Part shown: piece by piece, positions 42,270-52,163 of the stretch | Layout: each line of letters opens with the position of its first letter | Numbering within the stretch: position 1 is the first letter of the stretch | NCBI GenBank assembly: GCA_002490635.1 | Contig: DKUJ01000022.1 | Span: forward strand, 1-64,000 | Direction: 5' to 3' | Source of the DNA: Porphyromonadaceae bacterium UBA7207 | Lineage (GTDB): Bacteria > Bacteroidota > Bacteroidia > Bacteroidales > Muribaculaceae | DNA length: 64,000 bases | The notes under the pieces: generated by a model | Told to the model about the DNA's origin: nothing | Databases searched by the model: none | The model's input: only the letters and a program-made list of their open reading frames with translations | Made by a program: the position numbers and the translations under genes

Positions 42270-44708
42270 TTATTTCTTGCCTCCTGTGAGGTCGTCGTTC
42301 GATATGGATGCTTTGGTTTTCTTCACCGAAGCGGTAAGTGAGCCGAAGCGGTAGCGTATCGAGATGCCTACATCGCGTCGGTAGTTGTAGGTAGTGGTGG
42401 AGCGGCTCACGTAGTCGGTGTTGAATGTTTCGGAGGTATAATCAAGTGTGTTCGGACCGAAGGGATTGTTGATGAATATCGACACTGACAGTCGGTCTTC
42501 CTTCAGGAAGTTGCGTTGCACGCCGATGCTGTGCCATATGGAGGATGCGTTGTTTTTCGAGCGGGTGTACAGGCTGCCGTATCCGCCGAAGAAACCTGCA
42601 TTTGCCCGCAGGATGATTTTCCAGGGTATTGTCTGCTGGATGTTAAGGTATATGTGGGATTGCCATACGGTCTCCGAGAGCTTTGCCGAGGGGCGGTGGT
42701 AGCGCACGGGGCCGCCGCTGGCGTTGACGACAATGCGTGTCTTGTCCCATGGTGTCCATTGTGCATAGGCAGAGAGCCTTAGCTGGCGATAGTGGTCCAC
42801 ATTGTCATAGGTGTAGTAGGTGTGCTGGTTCTCAACTGTTTTCACCTGGGCGATGGCGTTGTTGGAGATGGTGCCTGAAATCGAGGCGTCGAGGGTGATG
42901 CGTGGGCGGATCAGGGTGTAGTTCAGTGTAACTGCGTTGTATGCCGATGAGCCGAGGTCGGGATTGCCGCTGCTTGTCACCAGCGGGCTTACGCTCACCG
43001 TGGGGTCGAGGTAGCTGATGCCTGGGCGGTTGATGCGGCGGTTGTAGCTTAGCTTAAGTGTATTGGCATCGTTTATGTTCCAGTTCACGGCTGCGTTGGG
43101 TGCGAAGTCGTTCAGGTTGCTGCCGAAGTGCCGCATGTCGCCGGTGCGGAATTTCGCCGACAGGTGCGAATATTCGTAGCGGATTCCGGCACGCAGGCTC
43201 ACGCGGCCGAATGTTGCCCGCCAGTCGGCATACACGGCGCCTATCGAGGTGCGGTGAGTGAAGTCGTCGTAGGTGTTTCCGGCTCCGGTGTAGTAGCGCG
43301 TGTTCCGGGAGTCGTTGTTGCGCTGGATGAATTTGGCGCCGAGATCCAGTTTGTGGATTCGGCCGTAGGGGCGGCTCCAGTCGAGCTGGAAGGTCTGCTC
43401 GAGAAAGTTCAGGTCGAAATGGCTGTTGATGCCGGTGTAGTCCATCGGCGCGTTCACCATATTGGAATATTCCGTGGCCATGACCTGCCTCTGGTTCGTG
43501 TGGGCTATGCGGTACGATGCCGTTATGCTTTCGTCCTTGCGGCGGGTGGAGCGCTGGTAGTTGATGGCTCCGCCAAGGTCGGTATATCGGTGTGTAGGGT
43601 AGTGGGAGAAGGTGGAGAATGAGTAAACGGGATTTCCGTCGGCCTGTGTGAGCAATGTGTTCTCGTTTTTTCGCGTCTCGAAATTATAGCTGTACATGTC
43701 GAAATTCATGGTCACCAGATTCATTGTGTCGGGTTCCCAGGAACCTTCGGCGCTTCCCCAGCCGCCTTCGCTGTCGTTTCGGGAGATTGCGTTTGTGTAG
43801 AGCTTGTCGCCGGTCGATATATATGTGCCATCGGAAACCATATTGCTCCGTTCGCGGCGTCCTCCCTGTTGCCACTAGGACCCCATCACACTGAATGTGA
43901 CCTTGTCGATCTGGGTTGTGAGGTATGCGTTGGCTTGTGGCACGGGATTGTTGATGTCTGCATACAGTCCTACCGAGCCTGTGACACCTTTGAGCGATGT
44001 GCCGCTTGCCGTGACTATATTGAGAATGGCGCCGACACCTTCGGCGTCCTCGCGGGCACCTGGGTCGGTGATTACCTCTATTTTCTTTATGGTAGATGCC
44101 GGTAGGGCGCGGAATATGTCTTTGGCGTTTTTGCTGAAAGAGTTGTTGGGGCGGCCGTTTTTGTATATGGTGAAATTGTCGCTGCCGTTCACTTTTATAT
44201 TGCCTTCGGCGTCCACCGATACCAGCGGGACTTTCCGGAGAATGTCGAGCAGAGGTGCTGTCTGTGATTCGGTATCGGAAAGGACGTCGTAGCTCAGGCG
44301 GTCGATTTCTTTTATCACAAGCGGGCGCTGGGCGGTAACGGTGATTTCGGCGAGTTCGGTGGCGACGGCCGGCATCACGATTGCGCCGAGGTTGGCCACC
44401 GGCGATTCGTCGCTGACGCTGAACTGCCGTTCGGCTACGGCCGAGTTCATGCCCACGACAACGAGCCGGTAGTCGCCGCGGTGGGGTAGGGGAGTGCTGA
44501 TTAGTCCGTCGTCGCCGGAAACGGCGCCCTTGACAGGGCGGACCGAGTCGGCTGCGGAAAAGACTCGCCATGTCACAAAGACATCGGGTTGTCCGAGTGT
44601 ATCCACCGCTGCGGCTGTCATCTTGAAATCGGCGGCGGCAGCGGGTGGATTGTTAAAGAGGAAAAAAAGGAGAATGAAGAGAATTGATGCGACGGTTTGT
44701 TTTTTCAT
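42270..44708 (-). pseudogene. Outer-membrane beta-barrel (TonB-receptor-like) protein interrupted by an in-frame TAG
   Basis: Two open frames, 43875-44708 and 42270-43841, lie in the same frame and are separated only by a TAG at codon 278 (43875-43877) and the codons up to the next methionine. Joined, they would encode about 811 residues: signal peptide, a short carboxypeptidase-like domain (to about 105), a plug with EITVTAQRPLVIKEIDRLSYDV and IYKNGRPNNSFS, EVITDPGAREDAEGVGAILNIVT, then a barrel typical of Bacteroidetes 'outer membrane beta-barrel' proteins. No base is missing. A normal RF1 is encoded nearby and other genes stop at TAG, so this is most simply a recent nonsense change (Tyr codon TAT or TAC to TAG is plausible) or a sequencing error. 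Confidence 0.8.
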
Positions 44709-44779
44709 TGGATTTGGACGTTTGCGAGTCTTTGTACAATAGACACAAAAATTGGCGGAAAGTTACTGTTTCGGTTATG

Positions 44780-44820
44780 AAAAATGCCTGCCGTAGCGAT
44801 TTAATTTCGTACGACAGGCA
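44780..44820 (-). terminator. Terminator after apt
   Basis: TGCCTGCCGTA at 44785-44795 pairs with 44810-44820 (11 positions, one G-U). On the minus strand a T run follows (44780-44784). It lies about 108 bases beyond the apt stop and before the barrel gene. Confidence 0.65.
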
Positions 44821-44928
44821 GAACTTTGTGCGAATTTTGAAATCTCAGAGGCTTAAAAATCGATTAATATCCAGTATGTCAAACGCTTCTGAGATAATTT
44901 AAGGTGCGTGTCCGGCGGTGGAATAGAA

Positions 44929-45447
44929 TCAGTACTTGATCAGGGAGGTCACATCGGCGTCGGCGGGCAGTGCGGCGCGGCCGTTGAGCGATGTAAGCTC
45001 GATGATGAAGTTTATGTAGATTTTTTTGGGGTTCATGCTTTTCACCAGAGCATATGCCGCGGCCATTGTTCCGCCGGTGGCCAGAACGTCGTCGTGGAGC
45101 ACCACGATGTCGTCCTCGGTGATTGCATCGGAATGCATCTCGATGGTGTCGGTGCCGTATTCTTTCTGGTAGGACATTTTAATTGTGTCGGCGGGCAGTT
45201 TGCCCGGTTTGCGCACTGGAACGAATCCTGCTCCGAGTTCGAAGGCGAGAATGGAGCCCCCGATGAATCCGCGGCTTTCGATTCCCACCACTTTTGTAAC
45301 GCCTTTGTCGCGATAGAGCTGAGAGAGATCCCAGCCAATCACATGCAGGGCGCGCGGGTCTTTGAAAGCCGTGGTAAGGTCCTTGAACAGGATGCCTTTG
45401 GAGGGGAAGTCCTGCACGTCGCGGATGTGTCGCTTGATGTATTCCAT
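44929..45447 (-). CDS. apt: Adenine phosphoribosyltransferase
   Basis: 172 residues, the usual Apt length. FPSKGILFKDLTTAFKDP at the start, GIESRGFIGGSILAFEL, the flexible loop RKPGKLPA and the PRPP-binding VVLHDDVLATGGTMAAA (about 118-134) identify the enzyme that salvages adenine to AMP. It lies 75 bases downstream of mnmG on the same strand. Confidence 0.96.
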   Translation of the reverse strand: MEYIKRHIRDVQDFPSKGILFKDLTTAFKDPRALHVIGWDLSQLYRDKGVTKVVGIESRGFIGGSILAFELGAGFVPVRKPGKLPADTIKMSYQKEYGTDTIEMHSDAITEDDIVVLHDDVLATGGTMAAAYALVKSMNPKKIYINFIIELTSLNGRAALPADADVTSLIKY

Positions 45448-45522
45448 GTTGTTTATATTACTTAAGTGTTTGATATTCTATTTGATAGGTTGTCAATTGT
45501 TTCACGTGGAACAATTGGCCGT

Positions 45523-47403
45523 TCATTTGTCGAGAATTAGCAGCAGTATGTTTATGTCGCTGGGTGATACGCCGGGGATGCGGCTGGCCGCTCCTATTGT
45601 CGCGGGCTTCTGTTCGGTGAGTTTCTGCCGGGCTTCTGTGGAAAGCGACTGCAGCGCCGAATAGTCGAAGTCGGGTCGCAGCCTTATTTCGTCGAGTCGC
45701 CGCAGCTTTTCGGCCACCGCCCGTTCGCGTTCGATGTAGCCGCTGTATTTTATAAGCACTTCGGCGGCTTCCACGGTTTCCTGACGGCGGTCGTCGGGCA
45801 GTTCCTCGATAAGAGCGTTCAGCTCGGGTATTGCCGTGGCCAGAATCCCGAGGCCGAGCTGCGGGCGCTGCACAAGGTCGGCGAGTTTCACTCCTTGTGT
45901 GAGAGGGCTTGTCTGTTGTTGTTCCAGCAGGTGGTTCACTTCAGATGGCCGCACGGTTCGGCTGGCGCACAATGCGAGAATGTTGTCGCGCATGCGTTGC
46001 TTTTCCAGCATCAGCTCGTAGCGGCGGCGCGATGCAAGCCCTATCTCGTAGCCCAGGGGCGTAAGGCGCATGTCGGCATCGTCCTGCCGCAGCAGGATGC
46101 GGTATTCGGCTCTCGAGGTGAACATTCGGTAAGGTTCGTCGACGCCTTTGTTTATCAGGTCGTCGATAAGTACTCCGATGTATGCTCTGTCGCGACCGAG
46201 CACCAGAGGGCTTTTCCCGGATTTGGCAAGTGCGGCGTTGGCTCCGGCGACGAGTCCCTGGCCGGCTGCCTCCTCATATCCGGTGGTGCCGTTCACCTGC
46301 CCGGCCAGGTAAAGACCCGGCACGACCTTGCTCTCCAGTGTGGGGTGAAGCTGTGTGGGGTCGAAGAAGTCGTATTCTATTGCGTATCCGGCACGGTACA
46401 GCTGGGCATTTTCGAGTCCGGGCACTGTTCTCAGAGCTTCCACCTGTATGTCGAGTGGCATCGACGATGAGAAGCCGTTGAGGTAGTACTCCTGGGTTTC
46501 CTCACCTTCGGGTTCGAGAAACAGCTGATGCTGTGTGCGGTCGGCAAAGGTTACTATCTTTGTCTCGATCGAGGGGCAATAGCGTGGGCCTATGCTTTGT
46601 ATCTGCCCGTTGTATAACGGCGAGTCCGGAAGACCGCGGCGAAGCACCTCGCAAGTGTTTTCATTGGTATATGTGATGTTGCAGGGTCGCTGGCGCAGTT
46701 CGGAGCGAACCTCCGGAAGGTAGCTGAACAGCTTGTGGCAAGGGTCGCCTTCCTGGACCGTTGTCCTGGCGAAGTCGATTGTGCGGCCGTCGATACGCAC
46801 CGGCGTGCCGGTTTTCATGCGGTCGGTTCGTATGCCCAGGTCGCTGAGCTGTTCTGTCACACCATGGGCTGCGGGTTCGGATATGCGTCCGCCTTCGAAA
46901 CTCTGGCGGCCGATGTGCATGAGTCCGTTGAGGAATGTTCCTGCCGTGAGCACCACGCGCGGGGCGTGGAACTCGGCGCCTTCTGAGGTGGCAACGCCGC
47001 ACAGAGTGCCGTCGCCGTCGAAAAGCAGGCGGCACACATTTCCTTGCCACATGCTCAGGCCGGGAGTGTTCTCAAGCACCGAGCGCCACATGCGGGAGAA
47101 TTTTTCGCGGTCCTCCTGCGCCCTGGGGCTCCACATCGCCGGACCTTTGCTGCGGTTGAGCATGCGGAACTGGATGGAACAGCGGTCGGCGATAATTCCT
47201 GTCATACCGCCGAGTGCATCAATCTCGCGGACAATCTGTCCCTTGGCGATTCCGCCGACGGCCGGATTGCAGCTCATCTGTGCAATCTTTCCCATGTCCA
47301 TGGTAACAAGCAGCGTGGCTGCGCCCATTGTGGCAGCGGCATGTGCGGCCTCGCAGCCGGCATGGCCGGCGCCGACTACTATTATGTCAAAATCGAAATT
47401 CAT
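45523..47403 (-). CDS. mnmG: tRNA uridine-5-carboxymethylaminomethyl synthesis enzyme MnmG (GidA)
   Basis: 626 residues. FAD-binding VVGAGHAGCEAA (GxGxxG at 11-16), the CNPAVGGIAKGQIVREIDALGG signature, the SKGPAMWSPRAQ segment and the C-terminal GYIERERAVAEKLRRL are all typical. With MnmE it installs the cmnm5 group on U34 of certain tRNAs using FAD, NADH and methylene-tetrahydrofolate. Nine bases separate it from ybeY upstream, so the two are cotranscribed. Confidence 0.97.
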   Translation of the reverse strand: MNFDFDIIVVGAGHAGCEAAHAAATMGAATLLVTMDMGKIAQMSCNPAVGGIAKGQIVREIDALGGMTGIIADRCSIQFRMLNRSKGPAMWSPRAQEDREKFSRMWRSVLENTPGLSMWQGNVCRLLFDGDGTLCGVATSEGAEFHAPRVVLTAGTFLNGLMHIGRQSFEGGRISEPAAHGVTEQLSDLGIRTDRMKTGTPVRIDGRTIDFARTTVQEGDPCHKLFSYLPEVRSELRQRPCNITYTNENTCEVLRRGLPDSPLYNGQIQSIGPRYCPSIETKIVTFADRTQHQLFLEPEGEETQEYYLNGFSSSMPLDIQVEALRTVPGLENAQLYRAGYAIEYDFFDPTQLHPTLESKVVPGLYLAGQVNGTTGYEEAAGQGLVAGANAALAKSGKSPLVLGRDRAYIGVLIDDLINKGVDEPYRMFTSRAEYRILLRQDDADMRLTPLGYEIGLASRRRYELMLEKQRMRDNILALCASRTVRPSEVNHLLEQQQTSPLTQGVKLADLVQRPQLGLGILATAIPELNALIEELPDDRRQETVEAAEVLIKYSGYIERERAVAEKLRRLDEIRLRPDFDYSALQSLSTEARQKLTEQKPATIGAASRIPGVSPSDINILLLILDK

Positions 47404-47412
47404 CGTCTAATG

Positions 47413-47853
47413 TCAGTTTCCTTCCCCCATGTTATCGAGGAGTGCGAGGGCGTTGTTTTCGGCCTGCTCCATTATTTCCCTCTCTCCGGGGCCTTTGTCG
47501 TTTATTCCGCACAGGTGCAGTATGCCGTGGATAATCACTCTGAGCAATTCGGTTCCGGCATCCACGCCGAGTCCTTCGGCATTGCTGGACACGGTGTCGA
47601 TGCTGATGAACATGTCGCCGCGCAGCAACTTCCCGGAGCAGTCGTCGAAAGTTATAATGTCGGTGTAGTAATCGTGGTTGAGAAAGCGGCGGTTGACCTC
47701 AAGAATTGTCTCGTCGTCGCAGAATACATAGCTCAGTGTGCGTGCAATGCGTCCATGGCTTTCCGCAACACGGGCTATCCATAGTTCAAGTTGTTGATAA
47801 TCAAGGCATGGCAATGCTACGCCCTGAGAAGTCCATTCAATGGCGGGTTTCAT
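47413..47853 (-). CDS. ybeY: Endoribonuclease YbeY
   Basis: About 146 residues from the ATG at 47853 (MKPAIEWTSQ); an in-frame upstream start at 47874 would add seven residues. LNHDYYTDIITF and the metal site HGILHLCGIND (109-119) identify YbeY, needed for 16S rRNA 3' maturation and ribosome quality control. The third ligand position, His in E. coli (HGxLHLxGxDH), is Asp119 here; I recall the same substitution in other Bacteroidetes, so it is probably a lineage form rather than a dead enzyme. TAACTTTG at 47872-47879 is a possible -7 element. Confidence 0.93.
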   Translation of the reverse strand: MKPAIEWTSQGVALPCLDYQQLELWIARVAESHGRIARTLSYVFCDDETILEVNRRFLNHDYYTDIITFDDCSGKLLRGDMFISIDTVSSNAEGLGVDAGTELLRVIIHGILHLCGINDKGPGEREIMEQAENNALALLDNMGEGN

Positions 47854-47871
47854 AGGCGACAAAGTGAAGCA

Positions 47872-47879
47872 CAAAGTTA
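47872..47879 (-). promoter_or_regulatory. Candidate -7 element for ybeY-mnmG
   Basis: TAACTTTG on the minus strand, 18 bases upstream of the ybeY ATG, in the divergent ybeY/phoH gap. No clear -33. Confidence 0.4.
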
Positions 47880-47959
47880 ATAAAATCTTTTCTATATATT
47901 ACGCCTTTGGCTTTAATTCCGGCGCCGCCTCGATTACAGCGTAATTGCTGAAAAATTAC

Positions 47960-47967
47960 TACCTTTG
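47960..47967 (+). promoter_or_regulatory. Candidate -7 element for phoH-purC-ubiE
   Basis: TACCTTTG, exact match to TAnnTTTG, 37 bases before the phoH ATG. The nearest TTG is too close to be a -33. Confidence 0.5.
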
Positions 47968-48004
47968 CATGCGAATAGCAAACAACGGCCAGTAAGCTCA
48001 CGCA

Positions 48005-48994
48005 ATGATTGAACGCATTGTAATCATCGACAAAGTCGACCCTGTACAATTCTACGGCGTAAACAACGCCAATATGCACCTGCTCAAGAACTTATTCCCC
48101 AAACTGCGGATTTCGGCCCGTGGTTCGGTTGTGCGGGTCGTAGGCGAAGAGAGCGAGACCGCCGAATTCGAGGCACATATCAGGGAGCTCTGCGACTATG
48201 CCGAGCAGTACAACGCACTGCCCGAGGATGTGATTATCGACATCGTAAAGGGCGAAGCTCCACGCGAGCGCAAGACCGACGGCGCCATAATCTACGGAGT
48301 CAACGGCAAGCCCATCAGCGCACGCACTCCCAACCAGGCCAAGCTTATCGAGACTTTCGACACACACGACCTCACTTTCGCCCTGGGGCCGGCCGGTACC
48401 GGCAAAACCTATATCGCCATAGCCCTGGCCGTGCGCGCACTCAAGAACCGCCAGGCGCGGAAGATAATCCTCTCGCGCCCTGCCGTGGAGGCCGGAGAAA
48501 AACTCGGCTTCCTCCCCGGCGACATGAAGGACAAGATCGATCCATACCTTCAGCCCCTTTACGATGCCCTGGAGGATATGATTCCCGCTGTAAAGCTCAA
48601 GGAATACATGGAAACCAAGGTGATACAGATAGCGCCACTGGCTTTCATGCGCGGCCGCACGCTCAACGACGCCATAATATTGCTCGACGAGGCGCAGAAC
48701 ACCACCACACACCAGATCAAGATGTTCCTCACCCGTCTTGGCATGAACGCCAAGATGATAGTCACCGGCGATGTGACTCAGATCGACCTGCCGAGAGCGA
48801 CCGCTTCCGGCCTGGTGCAGGCTTTGAAAATCCTCGAAGGCGTGCATGGTGTAGGCCGCATCGAATTCGGAAAAAAGGACATCGTGCGCCACCACCTGGT
48901 GCAGCGCATTGTCGAAGCGTATGAAAAATACGACCGCGAAACCGAAGCCGCACGCGAGATAGAACGTGCCGCCTCGCAGCTCGACAGCCAATAA
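48005..48994 (+). CDS. phoH: PhoH family ATPase
   Basis: 329 residues. An N-terminal KH-like region (about 10-75, LFPKLRISARGSVVRVVGE) is followed by the PhoH ATPase: Walker A GPAGTGKT (128-135), Walker B ILLDEAQN (about 226) and TGDVTQIDLP. The YbeZ/PhoH type is an RNA-associated ATPase that in many bacteria works with YbeY, whose gene is divergent 151 bases away, a nice functional neighbourhood. purC starts 25 bases downstream. Confidence 0.93.
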   Translation: MIERIVIIDKVDPVQFYGVNNANMHLLKNLFPKLRISARGSVVRVVGEESETAEFEAHIRELCDYAEQYNALPEDVIIDIVKGEAPRERKTDGAIIYGVNGKPISARTPNQAKLIETFDTHDLTFALGPAGTGKTYIAIALAVRALKNRQARKIILSRPAVEAGEKLGFLPGDMKDKIDPYLQPLYDALEDMIPAVKLKEYMETKVIQIAPLAFMRGRTLNDAIILLDEAQNTTTHQIKMFLTRLGMNAKMIVTGDVTQIDLPRATASGLVQALKILEGVHGVGRIEFGKKDIVRHHLVQRIVEAYEKYDRETEAAREIERAASQLDSQ

Positions 48995-49019
48995 AAACCT
49001 CACACACGATAACTCTCAT

Positions 49020-49967
49020 ATGACCATCACCAAAACCGACTTCCATTTTCCCGGCCAGACCGGAGTGTACAAAGGCAAAGTCCGCGATGTCTATTCTCTC
49101 GGCAACGACCTGCTGCTGATGATTGCCACCGACCGAATTTCGGCCTTCGACGTTATTCTTCCCGAAGGCATTCCCTTCAAAGGTCAGGTTCTGAACCAGA
49201 TTGCAAACTACTTCCTGGATGCCACCGCCGACATCGTTCCCAACTGGAAAATCGCCGAAGTCGATCCTATGGTCACCGCAGGACTGCGCTGCGAGCCGCT
49301 GCGCGTGGAAATGATTATCCGCGGATACCTCGCGGGCAGCGCATGGCGCGACTATGCCGCCGGCTGTCGCGAAATCTGCGGAGTAAAACTCCCCGAAGGT
49401 CTACGGCAGAACCAGAAGCTCCCCGATCCGATAATAACACCCACCACCAAGGCCGATGCCGGCCACGACCTCAACATCTCCGCCGATGAAATCGTGGCCC
49501 AGGGACTCATGTCGCGCAGCGAGCTCGACATCGTATGCGACTACACCCGCCAGCTCTTCGCCCGCGGAACGGAAATGGCTGCCGACAAAGGCCTCGTGCT
49601 CGTGGACACCAAATACGAGTTCGGCATGCACGACGGACGCGTGACTCTCATCGACGAAATCCACACACCCGACTCATCGCGCTATTTCTATGCCGACACC
49701 TACGACGAACTGTTCGCCAAAGACCTGCCGCAGCGCCAGCTGTCGAAGGAATTCGTGCGCGAATGGCTCATGGCAAACGGTTTCATGGGACAGCCCGGAC
49801 AGAAACTTCCCGAAATGACCGAACAGGTGTGCCGCGAAATCTCCGACCGCTACATCGAGCTGTACACCCGCGTTACAGGGCGTGAGTTCGTGCCGGCTTC
49901 CGAAGAGCATGCCGAGGAACGCATCGCCACATCTGTCCTCGATTTTCTCGACAACGTCAACCGCTGA
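49020..49967 (+). CDS. purC: Phosphoribosylaminoimidazole-succinocarboxamide synthase
   Basis: About 315 residues from the ATG at 49020 (MTITKTDFHF); the longer open frame starting at 48966 overlaps phoH. Motifs: YKGKVRDVYSLG, ATDRISAFDVILPEGIP, PLRVEMIIRGYLAGSAWRDY and VLVDTKYEFG. The enzyme joins aspartate to CAIR with ATP in purine synthesis. It is the longer (yeast-like) form, about 80 residues above the E. coli length. The stop shares one base with the ubiE start. Confidence 0.96.
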   Translation: MTITKTDFHFPGQTGVYKGKVRDVYSLGNDLLLMIATDRISAFDVILPEGIPFKGQVLNQIANYFLDATADIVPNWKIAEVDPMVTAGLRCEPLRVEMIIRGYLAGSAWRDYAAGCREICGVKLPEGLRQNQKLPDPIITPTTKADAGHDLNISADEIVAQGLMSRSELDIVCDYTRQLFARGTEMAADKGLVLVDTKYEFGMHDGRVTLIDEIHTPDSSRYFYADTYDELFAKDLPQRQLSKEFVREWLMANGFMGQPGQKLPEMTEQVCREISDRYIELYTRVTGREFVPASEEHAEERIATSVLDFLDNVNR

Positions 49968-50695
49968 TGTCGGCCGTAGAGGACATAAAACCCTACGGCG
50001 ACGACGGTCGCGAAAAGGCGCCGCAGGTGGAGTCGATGTTCGACTCCATCGCTCCCGCCTACGACTTCATGAACCACGCCATGACCGCAGGCCTCGACCG
50101 CCTGTGGTTGCGGCGCCTGGTTGGAGAGGCCGCCAATGGAAATCCTGCCAGGATTCTCGACATGGCCACCGGCACCGGCGATGTGGCACTCGCACTTGCC
50201 CGCCGTATTCCCGAGGCCGACATAACCGGCATGGACCTCTCCGACGGAATGCTCTCCAAGGCAAGGGCGAAGAAAGGTGCGGCAGGCATAAAATTCGTAC
50301 AGGCCGACTGCTGTGCCACCGGTCTGCCCGACGGCAGCTTCGACCTCATCACCATTGCCTACGGCCTGCGCAATTTTGCCGACATCAGCGCCGGCCTTGC
50401 CGAAATGCTCCGCCTGCTGCGTCCCGGAGGCAAGCTGCTGGTGCTGGAGTTGTCGCGGCCCACTTCGCCCATCCCCGCCGCCTTCTACAATATCTACACC
50501 GCCACGGTGATACCGGTGGCCGGAAAGCTTGTGAGCGGCGACAGCAATGCCTATTCCTATCTTCCACGAAGCATTGCCGCCTGTCCGGCACGGGGGCAGA
50601 TGACAGCCTTGATGGATGCTGCCGGTTTTGTCGACAGCTCCTTCAGAAGTCTTACAATGGGCGTATGCACCCTTTATAAAGCTTTCAAACCATAG
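49967..50695 (+). CDS. ubiE: Demethylmenaquinone methyltransferase (UbiE/MenG)
   Basis: 242 residues. VESMFDSIAPAYDFMNHAMT at the start, SAM-binding ILDMATGTGDVALALA (about 63-78), ITIAYGLRNF and LRPGGKLLVLELSRP are diagnostic. It performs the last methylation in menaquinone synthesis, menaquinone being the expected quinone of anaerobic Bacteroidales. It overlaps purC by one base (TGATG) and ends in TAG, showing that TAG is an ordinary stop in this genome. Confidence 0.95.
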   Translation: MSAVEDIKPYGDDGREKAPQVESMFDSIAPAYDFMNHAMTAGLDRLWLRRLVGEAANGNPARILDMATGTGDVALALARRIPEADITGMDLSDGMLSKARAKKGAAGIKFVQADCCATGLPDGSFDLITIAYGLRNFADISAGLAEMLRLLRPGGKLLVLELSRPTSPIPAAFYNIYTATVIPVAGKLVSGDSNAYSYLPRSIAACPARGQMTALMDAAGFVDSSFRSLTMGVCTLYKAFKP

Positions 50696-50723
50696 AAACG
50701 CAACAGCAGCAACACAAGCGCCA

Positions 50724-52163
50724 ATGATTCATCACATAAGCCTCCGCAACACCGCGGCAGTCGCAATAGTTCTGGCTGCACTGGTTCTGCCGGCAAGTGC
50801 CGGAGCACAGGCCATGTACTTCGACAGCGCACGAATGGCCGATACAACAACTACCACGAACGCACAGCCCGTGCCGACCTCCGTTATGGCATTGCCGGTG
50901 CGTGGCGCCGCCCAGGCCGATACAACCGATATCGTATGGCCTCTGCTTACCGACTTCGACAATGTGGACACCTACATGCTGGCCACGGCTCTGTACCCAT
51001 ATAAAAAGCTTGTGGCCTCGCGACCCCTTCCTTCCACGGCGTTCATGCCCTCGGTTTTCACCGGATACACTTTCAGCGAAAACCGCGATGTATTCATATC
51101 CGACTTCAGCGGAGAGCCTGCCTTGCGCTGGCTCGAGGAGGAAGCTGCCGGAGCTCGCGCCCTGGAGCGTATGCAGCGATATCTCTTCTATCAGCATCCC
51201 GAAAAGGTGGTGTACGACATCAACCTGCTGCCGGAGGCTCCCAAGCGCTACCATGCCGTAGTGAATCCCCAGGACCACACCATCGAGATAAAGGAACTTG
51301 CCACTCCCGACAAGGTGGAGGCAACTGTGGAGGCTGAAGTGAAGCAACGCCACTGGATACGCGCGTTCTCGGCGTCGCTGCAGTTCTCGCAGGCATATGT
51401 GTCGCCCAACTGGTACCAGGGCGGCAACAGCAATATAAACGGCCTTGCCAACATATACTACAATGTAAAGCTCAACCAGGCCTTCCACCCCAATCTGCTG
51501 TTCGAGTCCACGATGCAATACAAACTCGGCATCAACAACGCCCCCGAGGACAAGGTGCATTCCTACAACATCAGCGACGACCTCCTGCAACTCACCTCCA
51601 CATTCGGTGTCAAGGCTGCCCGCAGATGGTACTACTCGGTGTCAGGTATGTTCAAGACGCAGCTGTTGAATTCATACAAACCCAACTCCAACGATGTGCA
51701 GTCGGCATTCCTGTCGCCCGGCGAGCTCAACCTCGGTGTCGGTATGACATACAATTTCACCAACACCAAGAAAACCATCAGTTTCGACGCCTCGATATCA
51801 CCGCTGTCGTACAACCTGAAGACCTGCACCTACTGGCGTGTCGACCCCACGGCCTATGAAATCGCCGAAGGCCGCAAATGCCGCCATAAATTCGGTTCCA
51901 GCGCCGAACTGAAATTCCAGTGGAAGATAAGCTACAACATCACATACAGCACACGTATGTTCGCTTTCACCGACTATTCCGATGCCTACGCCGACTGGGA
52001 GAACACCATTGTTTTCGACATAAACCGTTTTCTCACCACGCAAATCTACGCACACCTGCGCTACGATTCCGCCACACAGCCCTGCGACGACCCGCAGTGG
52101 CATAAGCTGCAGATAAAGGAAATATTGTCGATAGGCTTCGCCTACAAGTTCAACAGCATCTGA
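50724..52163 (+). CDS. DUF3078 outer-membrane-barrel-like protein
   Basis: About 479 residues from the ATG at 50724 (MIHHISLRNTAA), which gives a signal peptide ending near ASAGA. The C-terminal two-thirds are alternating beta strands with YVSPNWYQGGNSNINGLA and NYNFTNTKKT-like phrases and end in an aromatic-rich strand (IGFAYKFNSI), fitting DUF3078 of Bacteroidetes, which is predicted to be an outer-membrane barrel of unknown function. It lies 28 bases after ubiE and shares one base with the next gene. Confidence 0.82.
   Translation: MIHHISLRNTAAVAIVLAALVLPASAGAQAMYFDSARMADTTTTTNAQPVPTSVMALPVRGAAQADTTDIVWPLLTDFDNVDTYMLATALYPYKKLVASRPLPSTAFMPSVFTGYTFSENRDVFISDFSGEPALRWLEEEAAGARALERMQRYLFYQHPEKVVYDINLLPEAPKRYHAVVNPQDHTIEIKELATPDKVEATVEAEVKQRHWIRAFSASLQFSQAYVSPNWYQGGNSNINGLANIYYNVKLNQAFHPNLLFESTMQYKLGINNAPEDKVHSYNISDDLLQLTSTFGVKAARRWYYSVSGMFKTQLLNSYKPNSNDVQSAFLSPGELNLGVGMTYNFTNTKKTISFDASISPLSYNLKTCTYWRVDPTAYEIAEGRKCRHKFGSSAELKFQWKISYNITYSTRMFAFTDYSDAYADWENTIVFDINRFLTTQIYAHLRYDSATQPCDDPQWHKLQIKEILSIGFAYKFNSI

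Noticed and set aside
43875..43877. TAG recoded as an amino acid genome-wide
   Set aside because: ubiE and the TPR/HTH regulator end at TAG and a normal RF1 gene with PAT and GGQ is present.
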